From JAAEQG01 sp023133475 (lineage in GTDB: Bacteria > Planctomycetota > Phycisphaerae > UBA1845): a stretch of 11,231 bases of DNA. Numbering within the stretch: the first letter of the stretch is position 1; each line of letters opens with the position of its first letter. Below, one piece after another: positions 6,779-11,231 of the stretch. The notes under the pieces are model-generated. The model ran no database searches, was not told the DNA's origin, and saw only the letters and a program-made list of their open reading frames with translations. The stretch is from positions 1 to 11,231 of the forward strand of contig DAOVLE010000175.1 of the NCBI GenBank assembly GCA_030631415.1, read 5' to 3'. The translations under genes were made by a program, and so were the position numbers.

Positions 6779-7813
6779 TTAGCGCATCTTCCGCTTGAGG
6801 CAGGACAGATGGTGATGCTCGTTTGCATTACGCAGATTGGTGAATACGAATTCCACGTCCGCGGGCAACTCGGATTTGAGCACTTCGTCATACGAACTTA
6901 CGTTCGCCTCGATTTGCTCGACCGCCACCTGAACCGACTCCTGAAGCGTTGCCGATAACGCGGGAACCACTGCCTGGTCACGTGCCGGTGGCTCAATCCC
7001 GTATCGGTTGAACAGCCTCAGCAAGGCTTTTGCCCGACGCTTTTGAGCCCGGGCAAGATGGTTGAGTTTCCGCGAACTCCCGAAAGTCTCGATCATGGCC
7101 TCGTAGTAAAGCCCGTTGACATATTCACGGAGCAGGGCTTCCCGCAAGGCGGTTTCGGCGGTTTCGTCGAGCGTCCCGCCGTCGGCAGGTGGCAAATTCA
7201 ACCCCCTGCACCCCTGTTCCGGATCGCCCATCATTCGCCCGCCACAACCCCGCCGACCATCGTGCCCACGCCCTTGCCCAGGCCCACAGCCTTTCCCGTG
7301 ATGCTCACACCCACAATCTTTCCCGTGATGCCCAGGACCGCAACCTTTTCCGTGATGCCCACACCCGCAGTCTTTCCCGTGATGCCCACACCCGCAGTCT
7401 TTCCCGTGATGCCCACATCCACAATCTTTCCCGCGATGCCCAGGACCACAGCCCTTCCCGTGATGCCCACACCCACAGCCGTTGTCGGAGATGGCACACT
7501 CGGCGTACTTGAGGTTGATTCGGGCGGCGGTGAGCACATCGTCCGATATGGAGCCCGCCACGGCAACTGTTTCGCCGGCCTGCAGGTCAGAAAAGATAGC
7601 CGGCTTACGCCCGGATTTGATGGTTGTGTCGTCCGTGACTTGCACCACCCGCTCGCCCACGGTCAACCGCATTGCCTCCGCATTGACGGATGCGATCACC
7701 CCTTCGACCCGCACGTATCCGCAGGGCATTGTCGATTCGGCGGTAGCAGCCTTCTCGCCTGCGATTGCAAACGAGGTCATAAATCCGACCAGTGCAATGG
7801 TGAGCTGTTTCAT
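6779..7813 (-). CDS. Secreted DUF5666 / Cys-His-Gly repeat / DUF2202-like protein, candidate metal-binding
   Basis: Predicted periplasmic or secreted protein of 344 residues. It has an N-terminal signal peptide (about 1-19, MKQLTIALVGFMTSFAIAG). Residues 34-103 resemble DUF5666 (GVIASVN...LTV...TTIKSG...DLQAGETVAVAG). Residues 116-178 are seven 9-residue units, G-H-H-G-K-D/G-C-G-C/P. Residues 113-202 hold 15 Cys and 14 His. Residues about 220-344 are helical and resemble DUF2202, a ferritin-like fold (EALLREYVNGLYYEAM, LFNRYGIEPP, NANEHHHL). The usual ExxH of the second helix appears as QKRR, so the di-metal site looks incomplete. The ATG has GGGAG 6 bases upstream. It is divergent from an ECF sigma operon, suggesting metal-responsive control. 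Metal binding is inferred; which metal is unknown. Confidence 0.8.
   Translation of the reverse strand: MKQLTIALVGFMTSFAIAGEKAATAESTMPCGYVRVEGVIASVNAEAMRLTVGERVVQVTDDTTIKSGRKPAIFSDLQAGETVAVAGSISDDVLTAARINLKYAECAISDNGCGCGHHGKGCGPGHRGKDCGCGHHGKDCGCGHHGKDCGCGHHGKGCGPGHHGKDCGCEHHGKGCGPGQGRGHDGRRGCGGRMMGDPEQGCRGLNLPPADGGTLDETAETALREALLREYVNGLYYEAMIETFGSSRKLNHLARAQKRRAKALLRLFNRYGIEPPARDQAVVPALSATLQESVQVAVEQIEANVSSYDEVLKSELPADVEFVFTNLRNANEHHHLSCLKRKMR
7280..7468 (-). repeat. In-frame 27-bp tandem repeat, seven units
   Basis: Encodes the Cys/His/Gly units of the preceding gene. Two unit types occur: one ending KDCGC and one ending KGCGP. In reading order they run GP, DC, DC, DC, GP, DC, GP. The near-identity of neighbouring units at DNA level suggests recent expansion by slippage or recombination. 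Confidence 0.9.
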
Positions 7814-7866
7814 GATTTTCTCCCGTTACTAAAGAATTCCTTCGTTTTCCTCCGGCACTTCCCGGA
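7814..7866. promoter_or_regulatory. Divergent intergenic region of the metal-response cluster
   Basis: Only 53 bp separate the two divergent starts as drawn, or about 140 bp if the sigma gene starts at a later GTG (7954). It should carry promoters for both directions. I found no convincing ECF-type or sigma70-type pair by eye. GGAATTC and GGAATGG motifs are present, but without a credible partner at the right spacing. Confidence 0.35.
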
Positions 7867-8511
7867 ATGGTTTTGTGTTTACTGCTTGTTGAACGCGGCG
7901 TGGATGATTACCCTGCGGTGCTTTCGCATCTTTTTGGAGTGGGTGTTGAAACCGTGCCCGATACTCATGCCTCACCCGACGCCGACGATACCGAACTCAT
8001 GGCCCTATTGGCTGACGGAGATCGGTTGGCTCTTGCCGAGTTGGTCCATCGTCATCAGCGTGGAGTGCTGGAGCTTGCGTACCGGACTACGGGTGATCGG
8101 GTGTTGGCAGAGGATATTGCCCAGGATGCGTTTATTCGGGTGTGGAGGTCTGCCGGCCGCTACAAGCCCACAGCCCGATTCAGCACTTGGCTTTACAGGA
8201 TCGTGGTGAACCTCTGTCTCGACGCATTCAGGAAGCAGAAGGCTGGCGGCGGCGATTTGGTGGAGGCACCCGATCCGCGAACCGAAGACCCAGCCAGGGC
8301 ACTGGAGCGTGACGACCGTGCGGCGGCTGTCCGGCGTGCGGTGGCTGCTCTTCCTCAGCGTCAGCGGGTCGCGGTGGTTTTGCAGCGGTTTTCAGGACTG
8401 CCCATCCGGGGCATCGCCGAGGTGACCGGCTGGACCGAATCGGCGGTGGAGTCGCTGCTGGTGCGTGCCCATGCAGCCTTGCGAGAATCGCTGAGTAATT
8501 TGAGAGAGTAG
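7867..8511 (+). CDS. ECF-type RNA polymerase sigma factor
   Basis: Group 4 sigma factor that would direct RNA polymerase to stress or metal-response promoters. Region 2 spans about 43-125 (ALAELVHRHQRGVLELAYRT, DIAQDAFIRVWRS, FSTWLYRIVVNLCLDAFRKQK). Region 4 spans about 157-212 (ALPQRQRVAVVLQRF and the helix-turn-helix GIAEVTGWTESAVESLLVRA). There is no region 3, as usual. The start is uncertain: the ATG at 7867 lacks a Shine-Dalgarno, and its first 30 residues do not look like a sigma factor. GTG at 7954 would give a more typical length. The TAG stop at 8509-8511 is part of a REP element, and 119 bp with two REP hairpins separate it from the anti-sigma gene. Function as an ECF sigma is clear; its regulon is inferred from the neighbours. 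Confidence 0.92.
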   Translation: MVLCLLLVERGVDDYPAVLSHLFGVGVETVPDTHASPDADDTELMALLADGDRLALAELVHRHQRGVLELAYRTTGDRVLAEDIAQDAFIRVWRSAGRYKPTARFSTWLYRIVVNLCLDAFRKQKAGGGDLVEAPDPRTEDPARALERDDRAAAVRRAVAALPQRQRVAVVLQRFSGLPIRGIAEVTGWTESAVESLLVRAHAALRESLSNLRE

Positions 8512-8564
8512 GGCGGGTTCTACCCGCCTTCTCGGCATGGTGTGGCGGGTGGAACCCGCCCTAC
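8508..8564. repeat. REP family 1 inverted pair, copies 15 and 16
   Basis: The plus copy at 8508-8528 overlaps the sigma-factor stop codon; the minus copy is at 8544-8564. Both GTAG ends face outward. It lies inside the sigma/anti-sigma transcript, where the hairpins could change the ratio of the two proteins. Confidence 0.85.
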
Positions 8565-8630
8565 TAAAACGAGGAATAATCATCGCAGGATTCGAGGAAG
8601 TCGTGCGTTTAATCGTTGGAGACCGGTTCC

Positions 8631-9116
8631 ATGACATGTCCGCGTAACAGTATGATCTTGCGTTTGTTGTCCGGCGAGCTTGAGCCTGATGGGCAACGCG
8701 AGTTCCGTGAGCACCTGGAAACGTGCCCGGTTTGCAGGTCTGCTTATGAGGGCTTGCAGGCGTCCTGGGATGTCCTGGGCGGCTGGCGGGTTGATCTTTC
8801 CGCAATTGACCTGACCGAGCGTGTTCTGGCTGATGCCGACGTTCAAGACCGCCGGCTGGGTCAACCCATCCGTCTGGCGGCTTATTGGACGGTTCCGCTT
8901 CGCGTGGCGGCGTCGATTCTTTTAGCTGTTGGGCTGGGCGTGGGGGCGGGGAATCTCGTGCCCACCATTAAACCGGAGACAGTTTCCGAGCCTCAGGCGG
9001 CCTTCGAGGGTGTGGACGAGGCGCTCGAGTGGGTTGGTCTGGCATCTGAATCTGCCACCGGCCTGCTCTTTGGCCTCGAACCGGACGAAACGCAGGAAGG
9101 AGCCCCAACGCCATGA
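8631..9116 (+). CDS. Membrane-anchored zinc-binding (ZAS-type) anti-sigma factor
   Basis: Predicted to hold the upstream ECF sigma factor inactive at the membrane, 161 residues. The N-terminal cytosolic domain has the zinc ligand set C3, H28, C32, C35 (HLETCPVC), with spacing like RsrA and ChrR. One membrane helix lies at about 83-107 (VPLRVAASILLAVGLGVGAG), followed by a periplasmic tail of about 50 residues rich in acidic residues. The ATG at 8631 was chosen because GGAG lies 9 bases upstream and because it retains the cysteine ligand at residue 3. An in-frame TTG at 8616 overlaps the ribosome-binding site and is less likely. The stop overlaps the next gene's start as ATGA, showing translational coupling to the sensor. 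Confidence 0.88.
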   Translation: MTCPRNSMILRLLSGELEPDGQREFREHLETCPVCRSAYEGLQASWDVLGGWRVDLSAIDLTERVLADADVQDRRLGQPIRLAAYWTVPLRVAASILLAVGLGVGAGNLVPTIKPETVSEPQAAFEGVDEALEWVGLASESATGLLFGLEPDETQEGAPTP

Positions 9117-9652
9117 TTACTAAAGCAAGCGTGGCTATTGCAGTCCTGGCGGGTCTGTGTTTTGGGGGGAGCTTTCTCGGGACGGTGGCAACGCGGTCGC
9201 AGACCACCACAGCCCCCGCACATCCTGTGTGTTCCCCATTGACCCGGCGGCTTGGTCTTGATGCGGAGCAGGCCAAACTTATTCAGGCTCACGATCCGCA
9301 GTTTGCCGGGGATATGCGAGTTTTCCGCGAGAAGCTCGAAGAGGCCCGGTCGATGTTGGCTGTTGCGTTCGAGAACGAGAGTGCCACCGACGACGAAATT
9401 CGCACGTGTGTGGAGGTTGTCATTGAAGCTCACAACCAGCTCGAGCGTCGTGTGGCAGAGTATCTGATTGCGGTGCGGGACCACCTCACGCCCGAGCAGC
9501 GGAAACAGCTTTGCGGGCTCTGTGCCCGGAAGGTGCGTGAATGCGGGAGACGATGGCGGCACAGGCAAGGTCGCCACGGCGACGAGCTAAACGACAACGC
9601 ATCTCACGAGCAACGAGGACGCGGTTGCGGGCGAGGGCGTGGGAGGAATTAA
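9113..9652 (+). CDS. CnrX/Spy-like periplasmic metal-sensor protein
   Basis: Predicted membrane-anchored periplasmic sensor of 179 residues. An N-terminal hydrophobic segment (5-24) is followed by an all-helical domain with LGLDAEQAKLIQ (47-58), FREKLEEARSML (71-82) and LTPEQRKQL (125-133), matching the Spy/CpxP/CnrX fold and its LTxxQ signature. Additional Cys residues occur at 40, 99, 134, 137, 144 and 172, with a basic Arg/Gly/His-rich tail (145-179); these are not usual for CnrX and may bind metal. The start overlaps the anti-sigma stop (ATGA) and has a GGAAGGAG ribosome-binding site. In CnrYXH, metal binding by CnrX frees the sigma factor from CnrY; the same role is inferred here. The TAA stop lies in the first, degenerate unit of a heptamer repeat tract. 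Confidence 0.8.
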   Translation: MITKASVAIAVLAGLCFGGSFLGTVATRSQTTTAPAHPVCSPLTRRLGLDAEQAKLIQAHDPQFAGDMRVFREKLEEARSMLAVAFENESATDDEIRTCVEVVIEAHNQLERRVAEYLIAVRDHLTPEQRKQLCGLCARKVRECGRRWRHRQGRHGDELNDNASHEQRGRGCGRGRGRN

Positions 9653-9730
9653 GAATGGAGAATTGAGAATGGAGAATGGAGAATGGAGAATGGAGAATTG
9701 AGAATTGAGAATTGAGAATTGAGAATGTGG
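9647..9730. repeat. Heptamer tandem repeat tract, 12 units
   Basis: AATTAAG, AATGGAG, AATTGAG, four AATGGAG, four AATTGAG and AATGTGG follow without gaps. The first unit contains the TAA stop of the sensor gene. Confidence 0.9.
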
Positions 9731-9751
9731 GTGCTCGCAACGGCGCCGGGG

Positions 9752-9924
9752 TATTTAACGGCGACAAGTCCGTAGCGTTTAGCGGCGACAAGTCCGCAAC
9801 GTTTAGCGGCGACCCAAAGGGGAGCGTGAAGAGTGGAGCGTGGAATGTGGAGCACGGAGCGTGGAGCATGGAGATGATGACATGGAAACTTGGGGAACGA
9901 AGAACTGAAAATGTCGCCAAGTCA
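9752..9924 (+). repeat. Composite repeat, left copy of an inverted pair around the M50 gene
   Basis: Two 24-bp tandem units containing GGCGACAAGTCCG and GTTTAGC and a partial third, then GGGGAGCGTGAAGAGTGGAG, GTGGA-type repeats, and GAACGAAGAACTGAAAA with GTCGCC. The same modules in the same order appear in reverse orientation at 11054-11231. No gene is supported between 9653 and 9968. Confidence 0.8.
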
Positions 9925-9925
9925 G

Positions 9926-9960
9926 CATTCTCAATTCTCAATTCTCCATTCTCAATTCTC
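9926..9960. repeat. Heptamer tract, five units (CATTCTC/AATTCTC)
   Basis: Reverse-complement form of the AATTGAG/AATGGAG heptamers. It ends 8 bases from the stop codon of the M50 protease gene. Confidence 0.85.
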
Positions 9961-9968
9961 TGCTTGGG

Positions 9969-11012
9969 TTAGTGGTGTTCGGATGCTTGGCGGCGCCCGG
10001 ATTCCTCTTCGAGGAAGCGGCGTTCGGCGCGGGTGAGGGAACCGAGCCCTTGAGCACGAACTTTGGCTAAGGTGTGATCCAGGCGTTCGATGCGTTCTTG
10101 GGCTTCGCGTTGCAGGTTCTCCTGCCGGCGAGCCTCTCTCTTCATGCGACGGCGTGCGAAGAAGCCGGGATGAGCCTCCGACGCAGACTCGCCCCCATTC
10201 TCCAGCGAGCTGTAGCCCCGCGAAAAATCGTATCCGAACGGGCCGGTTTCCATCTCGCCAGCCATCCTCAATTGCCGGCGCTGCTGCCAACAGGTCAGGT
10301 AGCCGAAGATTGCAATGAAATACAGCAGGGGCGTTTCGGTGAAGAAGCCGACGAGCCCTATCACAATCGCCCCTACCATGCCAATGCCCGACGCGAGGAT
10401 CATTGATCGACCATAGCCCATCCGTGGCCATAGGATCGACTGCAATGCCTGCCCCCCGTCCAACGGGTAGACCGGCAGCAGGTTGAACAGCAGGAGCATG
10501 AAGTTCAGGCCGAAGAAGAGCACCAGCCAGCGCTGAACAGCCCACGCCTCGAACACGGCAAAGTCCAACGGGCGGAAGACGTGGAACGGGTTCCACGGCA
10601 CCGCAGCCAGCGACCCGGTCCACACGATAAGCACCGCCGCCGTCAGCAGGCAGAACAGCACGTTCACCGCCGGGCCGGCCAGCGCGGTCACCAGATGAGC
10701 ACGCCACCGATGCGGCGGGGCGACGCTGGCCAACCCGCCCAAAGGCCACATCAGGATTTCTATAGCTTCACCACCGGTGGCACGGCATCCGAAGCAGTGG
10801 CCAAACTCGTGGAGCAGCACGATCAGGAACAGAATCGCCAGTTGGGCGGCACCGTCGCTCAGGCCGCCTCCCTCTTCCCCAAAGCTCCGCCCCAACACGA
10901 CGAGCGCCCCCAGCACGAACAGGACATGCACACGCAGGTCGATCTGGAACAGTCGCCCAATGCCGAAAGACCAGTTCAGCGGATTGTCCAAACTTCGTGA
11001 TCGCCCGTTCAT
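9969..11012 (-). CDS. Site-2-type (M50) intramembrane metalloprotease
   Basis: Polytopic membrane zinc protease of 347 residues, expected to cleave membrane-embedded substrates. The zinc and catalytic motif HEFGH is at 68-72 within a membrane segment. The third zinc ligand is D185 in NLLPVYPLDGG (177-187). About six membrane segments end near residue 240. The cytosolic tail (about 255-347) has a charged helical stretch (286-320) and the motif GLGSLTRAERRFLEE (322-336), seen at the C-terminus of several bacterial membrane proteins. There is no PDZ domain, unlike RseP. The ATG at 11012 fits the family's N-terminus (NPLNWSFGIGRLF), but no Shine-Dalgarno is present because a heptamer tract begins a few bases upstream. 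It is convergent with the sigma/anti-sigma/sensor operon; a role in cleaving the anti-sigma factor is possible but unproven. Confidence 0.9.
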   Translation of the reverse strand: MNGRSRSLDNPLNWSFGIGRLFQIDLRVHVLFVLGALVVLGRSFGEEGGGLSDGAAQLAILFLIVLLHEFGHCFGCRATGGEAIEILMWPLGGLASVAPPHRWRAHLVTALAGPAVNVLFCLLTAAVLIVWTGSLAAVPWNPFHVFRPLDFAVFEAWAVQRWLVLFFGLNFMLLLFNLLPVYPLDGGQALQSILWPRMGYGRSMILASGIGMVGAIVIGLVGFFTETPLLYFIAIFGYLTCWQQRRQLRMAGEMETGPFGYDFSRGYSSLENGGESASEAHPGFFARRRMKREARRQENLQREAQERIERLDHTLAKVRAQGLGSLTRAERRFLEEESGRRQASEHH

Positions 11013-11020
11013 AGCTTGAG

Positions 11021-11053
<33 letters not shown>

Positions 11054-11055
<2 letters not shown>

Positions 11056-11231
11056 ACTCGGCGACGTTTTCAGTTCTTCGTTCCACAATTTTCCACGTTA
11101 CCATCCCCATTCTCCACGTTCCGTGCTCCACGCTCCACGCTCCACGCTCCACTCTTCGCGCTCCCCTTTGGGTTGCCGCTAAACGTAGCGGACTTGTCTC
11201 CGCTAAACGCTACGTACTTGTCGCCGCTTAC
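11054..11231 (-). repeat. Composite repeat, right copy of an inverted pair around the M50 gene
   Basis: On the minus strand it carries GGCGACAAGT and GAGACAAGTCCGC 24-bp units, AACCCAAAGGGGAGCG, AAGAGTGGAGCGTGGAGCG, GGAACGAAGAACTGAAAAC and GTCGCC, in the same order as 9752-9924. It runs off the window edge. No gene is supported between 11013 and 11231. Confidence 0.8.

Noticed and set aside
7043..8209. Long plus-strand open frame (388 codons) antisense to the Cys/His-rich gene
   Set aside because: It is kept open by the 27-bp periodicity of the repeat and runs through the divergent promoter region into the sigma gene in another frame. It has no ribosome-binding site or family features.
8508..8564. 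Intrinsic terminator after the sigma gene
   Set aside because: The hairpins are strong but no T-run follows, and the downstream anti-sigma gene needs read-through. They are better described as a REP pair.
9969..11012. M50 protease gene as part of a transposon
   Set aside because: Inverted composite repeats flank it, but there is no transposase and no target-site duplication I can see, so it is reported as an observation and not annotated as a mobile element.

Overview
The window is GC-rich and carries eight protein-coding genes separated by intergenic DNA that is unusually dense in short repeats. Several features suggest an environmental planctomycete or a relative: an SGLT-type sodium/solute symporter, a long coiled-coil HlyD-like adaptor, an M50 protease with a cytosolic tail, an ECF sigma / zinc anti-sigma / CnrX-like cluster, and many palindromic repeats. 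That placement is inferred from gene style only; no rRNA or other phylogenetic marker is present.

Layout. At 153-1319 (minus) lies a solitary DNA amino-methyltransferase with a TSPPY motif. Its upstream region (1320-1704) is packed with several unrelated palindromes. At 1722-3350 (minus) is an SSS-family sodium/solute symporter with a plausible promoter and Shine-Dalgarno site. From 6335 down to 3725 (minus) come a HlyD/MacA-like membrane fusion protein and a MacB/LolD-type ABC ATPase. No permease for them is visible in the window. At 6779-7813 (minus) is a secreted three-part protein: a DUF5666-like domain, seven 9-residue Cys/His/Gly units and a DUF2202-like (ferritin-like) domain. Divergent from it, at 7867-9652 (plus), is an apparent operon of an ECF sigma factor, a membrane-anchored zinc-binding anti-sigma factor and a CnrX/Spy-like periplasmic sensor. 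At 9969-11012 (minus) is a site-2-type (M50) intramembrane metalloprotease.

The most interesting unit is 6779-9652. It resembles the CnrX/CnrY/CnrH logic of metal-responsive ECF signalling. Here it faces a secreted protein whose central repeats look built to bind metal. I infer that the sigma factor controls a periplasmic metal-capture protein; no ECF promoter could be assigned by eye.

The second theme is repeats. Sixteen copies of one palindrome occur, each with GTAG next to a 7-bp GGCGGGT/ACCCGCC stem, which is the hallmark layout of REP elements moved by RAYT transposases. They cluster at the 3' ends of genes, and in three genes the TAG inside GTAG is the actual stop codon. In one of these, two more REP copies are translated as the C-terminus. 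A second repeat type combines 7-bp tandem tracts (AATTGAG/AATGGAG) with 24-bp GGCGACAAGTCC units. It occurs as two inverted copies that bracket the M50 protease gene, and in part at two other places.
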